The notes: a model not told the origin generated them from the sequence alone. Positions 1-9,280 are shown, counted from the stretch's first letter. The stretch: 64,000 nucleotides of DNA from Streptomyces ardesiacus (GCF_003112575.1 NZ_BEWC01000003.1:62001-126000); one strand, 5' to 3'. Program-made: numbers and translations.

Positions 1-1021
1 GGACGAAGCCGGGGAAGTCGAAGGCCCGGCCGTAGCCGGCGAGCTGGGCCTCGCCGCGGATGGAGTTGCCGTAGTCGAAGACCTCGGCACCGGCGTCCTG
101 GAACCCGACCATGGCCTCGACGTGCCGGGCCATGGACTCGCGGGCGCGGGTGGTGAAGCCGGCCGGGTCCTTGGCGGCGGCGTCGGCCATGTCCTCGAAG
201 GCGATGCCGGTGGGGAGGTAGGCCAGCGGGTCGTGGGCCGAGGTCTGGTCGGTGACGATGTCGATGGGGGCGCCCATGGCGAGGAGCTGCGGGACCAGCT
301 CGGCGGCGTTGCCGAGGACGCCGATGGACAGCGGCTCGCGCCGGTCCCGCGCCTCGGTGGCCAGCCGGAGCGCGTGGTCGAGGGAGTCGGCCTTCACGTC
401 GAGGTAGCGGTGCTCGATGCGCCGGTCGATGGCGCGGGGGTCGCAGTCGACGCAGAGGACGACGCCGTCGTTCATGGTGACCGCGAGGGGCTGGGCGCCG
501 CCCATGCCGCCGAGGCCGGCGGTGAGGGTGATGGTCCCGGCCAGCGTGCCGCCGAACTTCTTCGCGGCGACGGCGGCGAAGGTCTCGTAGGTGCCCTGGA
601 GGATGCCCTGGGTGCCGATGTAGATCCAGGAGCCGGCCGTCATCTGCCCGTACATGGTCAGACCGAGGGCTTCCAGGCGGCGGAACTCCTCCCAGTTGGC
701 CCAGTCGCCGACCAGGTTGGAGTTGGCGATGAGGACGCGCGGCGCCCACTCGTGGGTCTGCATGACGCCGACCGGGCGGCCGGACTGGACGAGCATCGTC
801 TCGTCCTGCTTGAGGGTGCGCAGGGTGCGGACCATCGCGTCGAAGGAACGCCAGTCACGGGCCGCCTTGCCGGTGCCGCCGTAGACGACGAGCTTGTCGG
901 GGTGCTCGGCGACCTCGGGGTCGAGGTTGTTCTGCAGCATCCGCAGAGCGGCCTCCTGCTGCCACCCCAGGGCGCTCGGCGTCGTCCCGCGTGGCGCGCG
1001 GACAGGGCGGGGTCCGGACAT
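1..1021 (-). CDS. hutU: Urocanate hydratase (urocanase), 3' end outside window
   Basis: This is the N-terminal 340 residues of urocanate hydratase, the NAD-dependent cytosolic enzyme that converts urocanate to imidazolone propionate in histidine degradation. The protein starts at an ATG at 1021 with AGGAGG 6 nt upstream (1028-1033). It carries urocanase blocks such as [20 protein letters not shown] near residue 30, the glycine-rich stretch [12 protein letters not shown] near residue 170, and the motif [15 protein letters not shown] near 255. The family is about 550 residues, so the remainder and the active-site cysteine lie beyond the left edge. The divergent neighbour is an amino-acid decarboxylase-like gene. 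A promoter and overlapping inverted repeat lie at 1066-1101. Confidence 0.94.
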   Translation of the reverse strand, partial: MSGPRPVRAPRGTTPSALGWQQEAALRMLQNNLDPEVAEHPDKLVVYGGTGKAARDWRSFDAMVRTLRTLKQDETMLVQSGRPVGVMQTHEWAPRVLIANSNLVGDWANWEEFRRLEALGLTMYGQMTAGSWIYIGTQGILQGTYETFAAVAAKKFGGTLAGTITLTAGLGGMGGAQPLAVTMNDGVVLCVDCDPRAIDRRIEHRYLDVKADSLDHALRLATEARDRREPLSIGVLGNAAELVPQLLAMGAPIDIVTDQTSAHDPLAYLPTGIAFEDMADAAAKDPAGFTTRARESMARHVEAMVGFQDAGAEVFDYGNSIRGEAQLAGYGRAFDFPGFV

Positions 1022-1065
1022 GGTCTGCCTCCTGGTGGTTCGCTCCCGGCGGATGTTGCTACGGA

Positions 1066-1101
1066 TATTCACATCCTCGCTTCGTGAATAGAGCTAGTCA
1101 A
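1066..1101 (-). promoter_or_regulatory. hutU promoter with overlapping operator-like inverted repeat
   Basis: On the minus strand a -35 TTGACT (1096-1101) and a -10 GAGGAT (1073-1078) are separated by exactly 17 bp, close to the Streptomyces HrdB consensus. A perfect 7-bp inverted repeat, TATTCAC-N11-GTGAATA (1066-1090), covers the -10 and the likely start site. The predicted leader to the hutU ATG is about 45 nt. The geometry suggests a repressor site; the regulator is not in this window. Confidence 0.5.
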
Positions 1102-1183
1102 CAGGGTCGTGCCCCGCGCGGCGCGCGTGCGAGTGTGGGGAGGGACGTGCCGGGCAGGCAGGCAGCGACGGTATGGAGGCGGC

Positions 1184-2575
1184 GTGAGCGAGGACACGGA
1201 CATGAGCGGCGACCCGGGGGCGCAGCGGGCGGCACGGCGGGACCGGGCGGTGCGGGCGGCCGTGGAGCAGGGGCTGCTGGGGCCCGGCACACCGATCGTC
1301 GGGCTGCTGGACGTCACCGGGATACGGGAGTCGGCCGCGGCCCTGCGCTCGGCGTTCGAGGCGGTGACGGCGCCGGGGACACCCGTGCTGCACGCCTTCG
1401 CGGTGAAGGCGTCCCCGCTGGTCCCGGTGCTGCGGCTGCTGCACGAGGCGGGCATCGGCGCCGAGGTCGCGAGCCCGGGCGAGCTGGCCCTGGCGCGGGC
1501 GGCGGGGGTGCCGGCGGGGCGGACGGTGCTGGACTCGCCCGCCAAGACCCCGGACGAGCTGCGCGAGGCCCTGGCGCTGGGCATCGCCCTCAACGCGGAC
1601 AACCCCCAGGAGCTGGAGCGGCTCGACGGCCTGGTGTCCCGGGGGGCGAGCGCCTCCCCGCTCGGCATCCGGGTCAATCCGCAGGTCGGCGGCGGCTCCA
1701 TCGAGGCGCTGTCGACGGCGACGGCGACCTCGAAGTTCGGGGTGGCCCTGCGCGACGAGGGGGCGCGCGAGTGGGTGGTGCGGGCGTACCTGGACCGGCC
1801 GTGGCTGACCCGGCTGCACGCGCACACCGGTTCCCAGGGCATCCCGCTGGCCCTGATGGCCGAGGGCGTGCGGGAGGCGTACGCCCTCGCCGAGGAGATC
1901 AACGAGCGGGCGGGCCGCAGGCAGGTCGACACGCTCGACATCGGCGGCGGCCTCCCGGTGAACTTCGCGTCGGAGGAGACGGCGCCGACGTACGCCGCGT
2001 ACGCGCGCGTGCTGAGCGAGACGGTGCCGGGGCTGTTCGACGGGCGGTACGGGCTGGTCACCGAGTTCGGGCGGTCACTGCTGGCCAAGCACGGCACGGT
2101 CGTGGCGCGCGTGGAGTACGCCAAGAGCGCCGGCGGGCGGCCCGTCGCCGTGACACACGCGGGCGTGCAGGTGGCGACGCGGACGGTGTACGCGCCGCAG
2201 GCGTGGCCGTTGCGGATCGCCGCGTACGACGGCAAGGGCCTGCCCAAGACGGGGCCCGACGTGGTGCAGGACGTGGCCGGTCCGGCGTGCTTCGCGGGCG
2301 ACCTGCTGGCCGTGGGCCGGGCGATGCCGCTGCTCGCGCAGGGGGACTACGCGGCGGCGCTGGACACGGGGGCGTACTACTTCGCGCACCACTACGCGTA
2401 CAACTCGCTGGCGCGGCCCGCGGTGTACGGGTTCGCCGGGGGCGGGGACGGGGGTGTCGTCTTCGCGCCGGTGCGCAGGGCACAGGCGGTCGAGGAGATC
2501 GTGGCCGAGGCGGGTGGGGAGTACGGCGACTCGCTGACCGTCGCGTTTCGCCGTGACGACGCGGGCGCCCTGTAG
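1184..2575 (+). CDS. PLP-dependent decarboxylase, diaminopimelate/ornithine decarboxylase-like (fold III)
   Basis: This 463-residue protein resembles LysA-type alanine-racemase-fold decarboxylases, which remove a carboxyl group from a basic amino acid using pyridoxal phosphate. Visible landmarks are the PLP lysine in HAFAVKASP (Lys75), HAHTGSQ near residue 225 after the strand of the barrel, the phosphate-binding DIGGGLP near 265, and the partner-subunit motif GPACFAGDLL near 365. I chose the GTG at 1184 because GGAGG lies 4 nt upstream; an ATG six codons later is also possible. It is divergent from hutU. The true substrate is not decidable by eye; the genuine biosynthetic lysA usually lies elsewhere in Streptomyces. 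Confidence 0.8.
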   Translation: MSEDTDMSGDPGAQRAARRDRAVRAAVEQGLLGPGTPIVGLLDVTGIRESAAALRSAFEAVTAPGTPVLHAFAVKASPLVPVLRLLHEAGIGAEVASPGELALARAAGVPAGRTVLDSPAKTPDELREALALGIALNADNPQELERLDGLVSRGASASPLGIRVNPQVGGGSIEALSTATATSKFGVALRDEGAREWVVRAYLDRPWLTRLHAHTGSQGIPLALMAEGVREAYALAEEINERAGRRQVDTLDIGGGLPVNFASEETAPTYAAYARVLSETVPGLFDGRYGLVTEFGRSLLAKHGTVVARVEYAKSAGGRPVAVTHAGVQVATRTVYAPQAWPLRIAAYDGKGLPKTGPDVVQDVAGPACFAGDLLAVGRAMPLLAQGDYAAALDTGAYYFAHHYAYNSLARPAVYGFAGGGDGGVVFAPVRRAQAVEEIVAEAGGEYGDSLTVAFRRDDAGAL

Positions 2576-2620
2576 GGCGCGCGTTCGGCGTGGCCGGTCG
2601 CGCGGTTCCCCGCGCCCCTG

Positions 2621-2643
2621 GGCGGGGGCTGCGCGCCCCCGCC
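2621..2643. terminator. Convergent hairpin after the decarboxylase gene
   Basis: A perfect 9-bp GC stem, GGCGGGGGC with TGCGC loop and GCCCCCGCC, lies between two convergent genes (stops at 2575 and 2661). A shorter stem, GCGCGG-TTCC-CCGCGC, lies just upstream. There is no clear T-tract, which is usual for Streptomyces terminators. Confidence 0.5.
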
Positions 2644-2660
2644 TCCGCCCCGCATCCCCG

Positions 2661-3248
2661 TCAGACCGCCGCCGCCGTCTTCCGCCTCGCGCCGCCCGGC
2701 GCCGCGTCGCCCGCCGCGATGCCCGTGGTGCGGTAGCCCTTGACCGCCTTGCCCGCCGGGCGGCCGGCGTTGCCCGCGAGCCAGTCCACGCGGACCCACA
2801 GCAGGGCGTCCCGGGACTGCTCCCGGCGGCCGATCCAGGCGGACTTGAGCCAGAGTCCGGCGCCGCAGCCGGCCAGCAGCAGTCCGCCCGCCGCGGGGAC
2901 GGCGAAGGCGCTGCCGAGGGCGGCGAGGAAGGCGAGGAGCAGCCACCAGCGGTGGCCCCGGCGCCAGTTGCGCACGGTGACCCCGCGGTCCTGGAGCACG
3001 TCGTGCTTGCCCGCGCGGGCGGCCGAACCGGCCAGGGCGGTGTAGCGCCGCCGGCGCACCCACGCCACGACGGCGGTCGTGACGACGAAGAGCGCGGCCC
3101 CGGCCAGCACCCCGATCCGGCGTCCGGTGAGTCCCGGCACCAGCACTCCGATGCCCGCCGCGAAAACGCCCAGCCACCACAGTGGTGCGGCACCGGCCCG
3201 TACGACGACGGCGACCCGAGCCAGCCCCACCTGTCCTCCGCGCGCCAC
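2661..3248 (-). CDS. Membrane protein of unknown function
   Basis: A 195-residue integral membrane protein that I do not recognise as a named family. Two hydrophobic pairs are visible: about residues 17-65 (two helices separated by a short arginine-rich turn) and residues 104-145 (two more helices after a basic loop). The C-terminus is hydrophilic and basic. I chose the GTG at 3248 because AGGAGG sits 6 nt upstream (3255-3260); a longer ATG form from 3293 lacks such a site. It lies downstream of, and in the same direction as, the MurR/RpiR regulator, with an intergenic gap of about 95 nt, so co-transcription is possible. Confidence 0.72.
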   Translation of the reverse strand: MARGGQVGLARVAVVVRAGAAPLWWLGVFAAGIGVLVPGLTGRRIGVLAGAALFVVTTAVVAWVRRRRYTALAGSAARAGKHDVLQDRGVTVRNWRRGHRWWLLLAFLAALGSAFAVPAAGGLLLAGCGAGLWLKSAWIGRREQSRDALLWVRVDWLAGNAGRPAGKAVKGYRTTGIAAGDAAPGGARRKTAAAV

Positions 3249-3342
3249 GTCCTGCCTCCTGTTCCCGTCCGAAGGGTGTCGCAGGCGCCGCACTGTAACG
3301 GGGCAAGCTGAGACGAATCTGAGAACCCGTCCGCCGCCCGGG

Positions 3343-4203
3343 TCACTCCACGAAGAGCCCCCGCGCCGCGGCCTTGGCGTCGAATTCCTCCAGCCGGGCC
3401 TGCGCGTCCGGCAGGTCGTCGCACATCGCCTCCAGGAGCACCCGGCCGAGCAGCATCGGCGCGCAGGCGGTGTCGAAGGCGAGGCCGGTGCCGACGGCGG
3501 CGGGCAGCAGCAGGTCGGACACCTTGGCCACCGGCGCGAACGCGGAGTCGGCGACGGTCACCACGGTGAGCCCCGCCTCCTTGGCGTGGGCGAGCGCCTC
3601 GACGACCTCGCGCGGGTGCCGGGGAAGGGCGAAGCAGAGCAGGGTCTCCGCCCCGGCCCGGACGGCGGCGTCGATGCGGTCGTGGAGCATCGTGCCGCCC
3701 TCGCCGAGGAACCGGACGTCCGGGTGGACCTTGGCGGCGAAGTAGGCGAAGCCGTGCGCCTGGGCGGCGGCGGCCCGCAGCCCGAGCACCGGCAGCGGCC
3801 GGCTCCCGGCGAGCAGCCGGCCCGCCTCCCGCACCGGCCCCGGGTCGGCCAGCACCTCCGCGAGGTGCCGCAGGTTCTCGATCTCGGCCGCCACGGCCTG
3901 CTGGTACTCGTTGACGGCGCCGGTGTCCGGGACGGGTTCCGCGGGGGCGACCTCGCGCAGGTGGCGGCGCAGCGCCGGATAGCCGTCGAAGCCGAGGGCG
4001 ACGGCGAAGCGGGTCACGGACGGCTGGCTGACCCCCGCCAGTTCGGCCAGCTCCACGCTGGAGAGGAAGGGCACGTCGGCGGCCCGGCGCACCATGCTGT
4101 GCGCGATGCGCCGCTGGGTCGGTGTGAGCCGGTGCCCCTCGAAGAGCGCCTGCAGCCGCGCGGCCGGACCGTCGGTCCCCTTCGTCCCGCCCGTCCCGTT
4201 CAT
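3343..4203 (-). CDS. MurR/RpiR-family transcriptional regulator
   Basis: A 286-residue regulator with the standard two-domain layout. An N-terminal HTH_6 domain (about residues 15-90) contains the recognition region ELAELAGVSQPSVTRFA. A SIS sugar-phosphate-binding domain (about residues 125-265) contains PVLGLRAAAAQAHGFAYF and the FALPRHPREVVEAL loop. Members of this family sense phosphosugars or similar anionic ligands and usually control nearby catabolic or cell-wall genes. Translation starts at ATG 4203. An inverted repeat at 4241-4258, in the divergent intergenic region, is a candidate autoregulatory site. The controlled pathway cannot be inferred from the neighbours. Confidence 0.9.
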   Translation of the reverse strand: MNGTGGTKGTDGPAARLQALFEGHRLTPTQRRIAHSMVRRAADVPFLSSVELAELAGVSQPSVTRFAVALGFDGYPALRRHLREVAPAEPVPDTGAVNEYQQAVAAEIENLRHLAEVLADPGPVREAGRLLAGSRPLPVLGLRAAAAQAHGFAYFAAKVHPDVRFLGEGGTMLHDRIDAAVRAGAETLLCFALPRHPREVVEALAHAKEAGLTVVTVADSAFAPVAKVSDLLLPAAVGTGLAFDTACAPMLLGRVLLEAMCDDLPDAQARLEEFDAKAAARGLFVE

Positions 4204-4240
4204 GACGTGGCCCCCTCGGTCTATTCAGACGCCCCGGATT

Positions 4241-4258
4241 CTGCATACCGTTATACAG
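4241..4258. promoter_or_regulatory. Operator-like inverted repeat between the RpiR regulator and a divergent gene
   Basis: CTGCATA-CCGT-TATACAG is a 7-bp inverted repeat with one mismatch, about 38 bp upstream of the regulator start and about 100 bp upstream of the divergent gene. It stands out as AT-rich against its surroundings. Assignment to the adjacent MurR/RpiR protein is inference from position. Confidence 0.4.
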
Positions 4259-4357
4259 CGAGGCGGCGGCACCGGCCGACCCGTACCGGCCCGCCCCCGC
4301 CCGAAACGGGGGCTGTCCCCAGTGTCCGGGCGGCCCCGGCTGCCTACCGTGGACGCC

Positions 4358-4792
4358 ATGACGGGAATGGACGCACACGACGCCGATCTCAAGAAGGACC
4401 TCGACGCGACCCTGCGGACCCGCAGGGAGCTCGGTGAGGAGTACGAGTCGGCGCTGGTCGACTCCTTCCTGGAGAAGGTCGACCAGCGCATCGACTCGGC
4501 GGTGGACCGCCGGGTGCGCCGGCAGCTCGCCGAGCAGCAGATGACGGCGGCCCGGGACAGCCGTTCGCCGACGCCCACGGACTCCTTCGGCGAGCGCTTC
4601 GGCTTCGGGATCGTCTCGCTGGTGCTGGCCATCCCGCTGTCCGCGATCGGCGGCGGCGTGGCGCACCTGCCGGGGATGCTGGTCGCCTGGGCCGGCATCG
4701 TCGGGGTCAACGTCGTCCAGGCCGCCCGCATCAACCCGGCCCTGTTCGGACGTCGCCCTCGCACCGGCAGGGGCGACGCCTGGGAGGACTGA
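4358..4792 (+). CDS. Conserved membrane protein, unknown function
   Basis: A 144-residue protein. The first 70 residues are highly charged and predicted helical (KKDLDATLRTRRELGEEYES), probably a short coiled coil facing the cytoplasm. Two hydrophobic helices follow at about residues 80-97 and 102-121, then a basic tail. I take the ATG at 4358; another ATG three codons on is possible, and neither has a strong ribosome binding site. It is divergent from the RpiR regulator and followed by a strong hairpin. I do not recognise a named family. Confidence 0.72.
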   Translation: MTGMDAHDADLKKDLDATLRTRRELGEEYESALVDSFLEKVDQRIDSAVDRRVRRQLAEQQMTAARDSRSPTPTDSFGERFGFGIVSLVLAIPLSAIGGGVAHLPGMLVAWAGIVGVNVVQAARINPALFGRRPRTGRGDAWED

Positions 4793-4812
4793 GGCCCGCG
4801 GGGGAAAGACTG

Positions 4813-4867
4813 CGCGGGGACCGCCGCACCCCCATCGCTGGGGGGCGGGACGACGGCGGTCCCCGCG
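4813..4867. terminator. Strong bidirectional terminator hairpin
   Basis: A perfect 14-bp stem (CGCGGGGACCGCCG at 4813-4826 with its complement at 4854-4867) encloses a 27-nt loop that itself holds an ACCCCC/GGGGG stem. It lies in the 326-bp space between two convergent genes (stops at 4792 and 5119). I see nothing else in that space except a GC-rich, non-coding tail. Confidence 0.7.
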
Positions 4868-5118
4868 GGGGACGCGCGCGGTGCCGGGCCTCGCGGCCGG
4901 GGCGGCGCGTCCGTGGCGTCCTTGGAGGTCCGGGAGCCGCTCCGGAAGGTCCGTGACGCCGTTCGGCGCCGGCGGGGCCGGGGAGCCGCTCCCTTCCCTG
5001 CCGACACCCCGTACTCTGCCGGTCCCGTGTTAAGCGACTGCTGCGCGCACGTGACGTACGCGTTCCACTTCCGCGAAGTCCACGAAGATCACCGGACCGG
5101 GCACGCGTCCCGCCGGTC

Positions 5119-6504
5119 CTACTTGCCCTTGGCCAGGAAGGACAGCAGGTCCTGCCGGCTCACCACGCCGGTCGGCTTGCCCTCCACGAGGACGATCGCG
5201 GCGTCGGCGCCGCCGAGCACCGACATCAGGTCCGCGACCGGCTCGCCGGAGCCGACCTGGGGCAGCGGGGCGGACATGTGCTTCTCCAGCGGGTCCTCCA
5301 GCGAGGCGCGCTTGGCGAACAGCGCGTCCAGCAGTTCGCGCTCCACGACCGAGCCGACGACCTCGGCGGCCATCACGTCCGGGTGGCCGGCGCCGGGCTT
5401 GACGATCGGCATCTGCGAGACGCCGTACTCGCGCAGCACCTCGATGGCCTCGCCGACGGTCTCGTCCGGGTGCATGTGGACGAGGGAGGGGATGTGGCCG
5501 CCCTCCTTGTGGTTCAGGACCTCGGCGACGCGGGCGCTGGGGCCCGTGTCCTCCAGGAAGCCGTAGTCGGCCATCCACTCGTCGTTGAAGATCTTGCTGA
5601 GGTAGCCGCGCCCGCTGTCCGGGAGCAGGACGACCACCACGTCGTCCTCCCCGAGCCGGGCCGCCACCTCGAGGGCCGCGACGACCGCCATGCCGCAGGA
5701 GCCGCCCACCAGCAGGCCCTCCTCCTTGGCGAGGCGGCGGGTCATCTGAAAGGAGTCCTTGTCCGAGACGGCGACGATCTCGTCCGCGACCTCGCGGTCG
5801 TACGCCGTCGGCCAGAAGTCCTCGCCCACGCCCTCGACCAGGTACGGCCGCCCGGAACCGCCGGAGTAGACGGAGCCCTCCGGGTCGGCGCCGATCACCT
5901 TCACCGCGCCGTCACTGGCGTCCTTCAGGTACCGGCCGGTGCCGGAGATGGTGCCGCCGGTGCCGACGCCGGCCACGAAGTGGGTGATCCTCCCCTCGGT
6001 CTGCTCCCACAGCTCGGGACCCGTGGAGTGGTAGTGGGAGAGAGGGTTGTTCGGGTTGGAGTACTGGTCCGGCTTCCAGGCGCCCGGCGTCTCGCGGACC
6101 AGCCGGTCGGAGACGTTGTAGTAGGAGTCGGGGTGCTCGGGGTCGACCGCGGTCGGGCAGACGACGACCTCGGCGCCGTATGCGCGCAGCACGTTGATCT
6201 TGTCCGTGGACACCTTGTCAGGGCAGACGAAGATGCACTTGTAGCCCTTCTGCTGGGCGACGATGGCGAGGCCGACGCCGGTGTTGCCGCTGGTCGGCTC
6301 GACGATCGTGCCGCCCGGCTGCAGGTCCCCGCTCTTCTCCGCGGCCTCGATCATGCGCAGGGCGATGCGGTCCTTCACCGAGCCGCCCGGGTTGAAGTAC
6401 TCCACCTTGGCCAGGACGGTCGCCCTGATCCCCTTGGTCACGCTGTTGAGCCGCACCAGCGGGGTGTTGCCGACGAGGCTGATCATCGAGTCGTGGAATT
6501 GCAC
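5119..6504 (-). CDS. cbs: Cystathionine beta-synthase / cysteine synthase-like with C-terminal CBS pair
   Basis: A 461-residue PLP enzyme that condenses homocysteine with serine (or an activated serine) in the transsulfuration branch of sulfur metabolism. The fold-II catalytic core covers residues 1-320: PLP lysine in GGSVKDRIALR (Lys44), the substrate loop EPTSGNTGVGLA near 70, and the phosphate loop GTGGTISGTG near 176. Two CBS domains occupy about residues 335-455 and probably bind an adenosyl ligand. The GTG at 6504 has GGAGA 5 nt upstream and gives the usual family length. Upstream in-frame codons are non-homologous. Cysteine synthase activity with the same fold cannot be ruled out. Confidence 0.93.
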   Translation of the reverse strand: MQFHDSMISLVGNTPLVRLNSVTKGIRATVLAKVEYFNPGGSVKDRIALRMIEAAEKSGDLQPGGTIVEPTSGNTGVGLAIVAQQKGYKCIFVCPDKVSTDKINVLRAYGAEVVVCPTAVDPEHPDSYYNVSDRLVRETPGAWKPDQYSNPNNPLSHYHSTGPELWEQTEGRITHFVAGVGTGGTISGTGRYLKDASDGAVKVIGADPEGSVYSGGSGRPYLVEGVGEDFWPTAYDREVADEIVAVSDKDSFQMTRRLAKEEGLLVGGSCGMAVVAALEVAARLGEDDVVVVLLPDSGRGYLSKIFNDEWMADYGFLEDTGPSARVAEVLNHKEGGHIPSLVHMHPDETVGEAIEVLREYGVSQMPIVKPGAGHPDVMAAEVVGSVVERELLDALFAKRASLEDPLEKHMSAPLPQVGSGEPVADLMSVLGGADAAIVLVEGKPTGVVSRQDLLSFLAKGK

Positions 6505-6671
6505 CGTGGTCTCCGGATGCCGCAAAGGAAAGGTCTGTATCGGTCCCGCCAGCCTATGGCCTGCCGCCCCGGGCGTGCCCCGTGACGGTCGTTCACCCTG
6601 CGTTGAGATTGGGCGACCGTCCGTACGGGGCAAGGAGTGGGTGTACGGGTTTCGGGAGGTGGCGGCGACGT

Positions 6672-7712
6672 ATGACGAGCATGTCGAAGGCGCGGGTGGC
6701 CCGGCGGATCGCGGCCGGCGCGGCGTACGGCGGCGGAGGCATCGGACTGGCCGGTGCGGCGGCGATCGGCCTGGTGGTGGCCGAGGTGCAGCTGGCCAGG
6801 CGCCGGGTGGGCGTGGGCACACCGGACCGGGTGCCGAACGCGCAGGGACTGTACGGCGGCACCCTGCCCACGGCCGGTGAGCCGCCGCTGCGGCTGATGA
6901 TGCTGGGCGACTCCACGGCCGCCGGGCAGGGCGTGCACCGGGCAGGTCAGACGCCCGGCGCGCTGCTGGCGTCGGGGCTCGCGGCGGTGGCCGAGCGGCC
7001 GGTGCGGCTGGGGTCGGTCGCGCTGCCGGGGGCGTGCTCGGACGACCTGGACCGGCAGGTGACGCTGGCACTGGCGGATCCTGGCCGGGTGCCGGACATC
7101 TGCGTGATCATGGTCGGCGCCAACGACGTCACCCACCGGATGCCGGCGACCCGCTCCGTGCGGCACCTGTCCGCGGCGGTCCGGCGGCTGCGCACGGCCG
7201 GCGCGGAGGTGGTGGTCGGCACCTGCCCGGACCTGGGCACCATCGAGCGGGTGCGGCAGCCGCTGCGCTGGCTGGCCCGGCGGGCCTCTCGGCAGCTCGC
7301 GGCGGCGCAGACCATCGGCGTCGTCGAGCAGGGCGGGCGCACGGTGTCGCTGGGCGACCTGCTGGGCCCGGAGTTCGCGCAGAACCCGCGGGAGCTGTTC
7401 GGGCCGGACAACTACCACCCCTCGGCGGAGGGGTACGCCACGGCCGCGATGGCGGTACTGCCGTCGGTGTGCGCCGCGCTCGGCCTGTGGCCGGCCGAGG
7501 AGGAGCGCCCGGACGCGCTGCGCCGCGAGGGCTTCCTGCCGGTGGCCCGTGCCGCGGCGGAGGCGGCGGAGGAGGCCGGTACGGAGGTCGCCGCCGCGAT
7601 GCCCACGGGGCCGCGGGGGCCCTGGGCGCTGCTGAAGCGCCGGAGGCGGCGCCGCGTGCCGGAGGCGGAACCCACCAGCCCGGTGGGGGGCGCCCCCTCC
7701 GGGGGAGTCTGA
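6672..7712 (+). CDS. SGNH/GDSL-type hydrolase, membrane-anchored
   Basis: A 346-residue esterase/lipase-like protein. Residues 10-40 form a glycine/alanine-rich hydrophobic segment after a basic start, likely an uncleaved anchor or signal. The SGNH blocks follow in order: block I MMLGDSTAAG (Ser81), the VGANDVTH block near residue 150 carrying the oxyanion Asn, and block V DNYHPSAEG near 250 carrying the catalytic Asp/His pair. The C-terminal 60 residues are low complexity and end in an arginine run and a proline/glycine-rich tail. GGGAGG precedes the ATG at 6672 by 12 nt. It is divergent from cbs. The substrate (acyl ester of lipid, sugar or peptide) is unknown. Confidence 0.9.
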   Translation: MTSMSKARVARRIAAGAAYGGGGIGLAGAAAIGLVVAEVQLARRRVGVGTPDRVPNAQGLYGGTLPTAGEPPLRLMMLGDSTAAGQGVHRAGQTPGALLASGLAAVAERPVRLGSVALPGACSDDLDRQVTLALADPGRVPDICVIMVGANDVTHRMPATRSVRHLSAAVRRLRTAGAEVVVGTCPDLGTIERVRQPLRWLARRASRQLAAAQTIGVVEQGGRTVSLGDLLGPEFAQNPRELFGPDNYHPSAEGYATAAMAVLPSVCAALGLWPAEEERPDALRREGFLPVARAAAEAAEEAGTEVAAAMPTGPRGPWALLKRRRRRRVPEAEPTSPVGGAPSGGV

Positions 7713-7760
7713 GGACGAGGCCGTCCCGGCCGAAGGGGGCCCGGGGGCACCGCCCCCCCC

Positions 7761-7874
7761 GGACCCGCCCCGCACGGCCCGGCCCCCCGGACCCGCCCCG
7801 CACGGCCCGGCCCCCCGGACCCGCCCGGCACGGCCCGGCACCCCCCGGTCCCGCCCGGCACCGCCCCGCCACCC
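7761..7874. repeat. GC-rich 28-30 bp tandem repeat
   Basis: Two perfect 28-bp copies (7761-7788, 7789-7816) are followed by a diverged 30-bp copy (7817-7846) and a partial fourth (from 7847). The unit begins GGACCCGCCC and ends in a run of six C. It lies in a 299-bp gap between the SGNH hydrolase and thiolase genes, which otherwise holds only the thiolase 5' region. Confidence 0.75.
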
Positions 7875-8011
7875 CACCGCCGGAGGCAAAAGCAAGCGCT
7901 TAGACAGTTGCGGCCCATGTCACACGTCCAGAGCCGTGACCCCGGCCGTACGGCCGGGTAACTTCCCAACCAGCCCTGCCCGCCCCCGTACGCCTCGCCC
8001 ATGGAGCCGTG

Positions 8012-9232
8012 ATGCCCGAAGCCGTGATCGTCTCTGCCGCCCGTTCCCCCATCGGCCGCGCCTTCAAGGGCTCCCTGAAGGACCTGCGCCCCGACGACCT
8101 GGCCGCCACGATCATCCAGGCGGCCCTCGCGAAGGTCCCCGAGCTGGACCCCCGGGACATCGACGACCTGATGCTCGGCTGCGGCCTGCCCGGCGGCGAG
8201 CAGGGCAACAACCTCGGCCGGATCGTCGCCGTCGAGATGGGCATGGACCACCTGCCCGGCTGCACGATCACCCGGTACTGCTCCTCGTCCCTGCAGACCT
8301 CCCGCATGGCCCTGCACGCCATCAAGGCCGGCGAGGGCGACGTTTTCGTCTCGGCCGGTGTCGAGATGGTCTCCCGGTTCGCCAAGGGCAACTCCGACAG
8401 CCTGCCGGACACCCACAACCCGCTCTTCGCCGAGGCCGAGGCCCGCACCGCCGAGGTCGCCCAGCAGGAGGGCACCACCTGGCACGACCCGCGCGAGGAC
8501 GGCCTCGTCCCCGACCCGTACATCGCGATGGGCCAGACCGCCGAGAACCTCGCCCGGGCCAAGGGCATCACCCGGCAGGAGATGGACGAGTTCGGCGTCC
8601 GCTCGCAGAACCTCGCCGAGGAGGCCATCAAGAACGGCTTCTGGGAGCGCGAGATCACCCCGGTCACGCTGCCCGACGGCACGGTCGTCAGCAAGGACGA
8701 CGGCCCGCGCGCCGGCGTCACCCTGGAGGGCGTGGCGGGCCTCAAGCCCGTCTTCCGCCCCGACGGCCTGGTCACCGCCGGCAACTGCTGCCCCCTCAAC
8801 GACGGCGCCGCCGCCCTGGTGATCATGAGTGACACCAAGGCCCGCGAGCTGGGCCTGACCCCGCTCGCCCGCATCGTCTCCACCGGCGTCTCCGGCCTCT
8901 CCCCCGAGATCATGGGCCTGGGCCCGGTCGAGGCCAGCAAGCAGGCCCTGTCCCGCGCCGGGCTGACCGTCGGCGACATCGACCTGGTCGAGATCAACGA
9001 GGCGTTCGCCGCGCAGGTCATCCCCTCCTACCGGGACCTCGGCATCCCGCTGGAGAAGCTGAACGTCAACGGTGGCGCCATCGCCGTCGGCCACCCCTTC
9101 GGCATGACCGGCGCCCGCATCACCGGCACGCTGATCAACTCCCTCCAGACGCACGACAAGCAGTTCGGCCTGGAGACCATGTGCGTCGGCGGCGGCCAGG
9201 GCATGGCCATGGTCATCGAGCGCCTGAGCTGA
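8012..9232 (+). CDS. Acetyl-CoA C-acyltransferase (thiolase)
   Basis: A 406-residue thiolase that catalyses reversible Claisen condensation or thiolysis of acyl-CoA, in fatty-acid beta-oxidation or acetoacetyl-CoA formation. All catalytic blocks are present: nucleophile Cys90 in [17 protein letters not shown] near residue 330, the His of [11 protein letters not shown] near 360, and the second Cys in CVGGGQGMA near 390. The ATG at 8012 follows ATGGAG; the GTG one codon earlier is less likely. No beta-oxidation partner gene is adjacent, so the physiological chain length is open. A hairpin at 9281-9317 ends the unit. Confidence 0.95.
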   Translation: MPEAVIVSAARSPIGRAFKGSLKDLRPDDLAATIIQAALAKVPELDPRDIDDLMLGCGLPGGEQGNNLGRIVAVEMGMDHLPGCTITRYCSSSLQTSRMALHAIKAGEGDVFVSAGVEMVSRFAKGNSDSLPDTHNPLFAEAEARTAEVAQQEGTTWHDPREDGLVPDPYIAMGQTAENLARAKGITRQEMDEFGVRSQNLAEEAIKNGFWEREITPVTLPDGTVVSKDDGPRAGVTLEGVAGLKPVFRPDGLVTAGNCCPLNDGAAALVIMSDTKARELGLTPLARIVSTGVSGLSPEIMGLGPVEASKQALSRAGLTVGDIDLVEINEAFAAQVIPSYRDLGIPLEKLNVNGGAIAVGHPFGMTGARITGTLINSLQTHDKQFGLETMCVGGGQGMAMVIERLS

Positions 9233-9280
9233 CCCACTGAGGGACCGTCAGTAGCGTCCGGCGGACCCAGTGTGACGAGG

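Noticed and set aside
7761..7874. CRISPR-like array
   Set aside because: Repeats are directly abutting with no spacers, and there are no cas genes.
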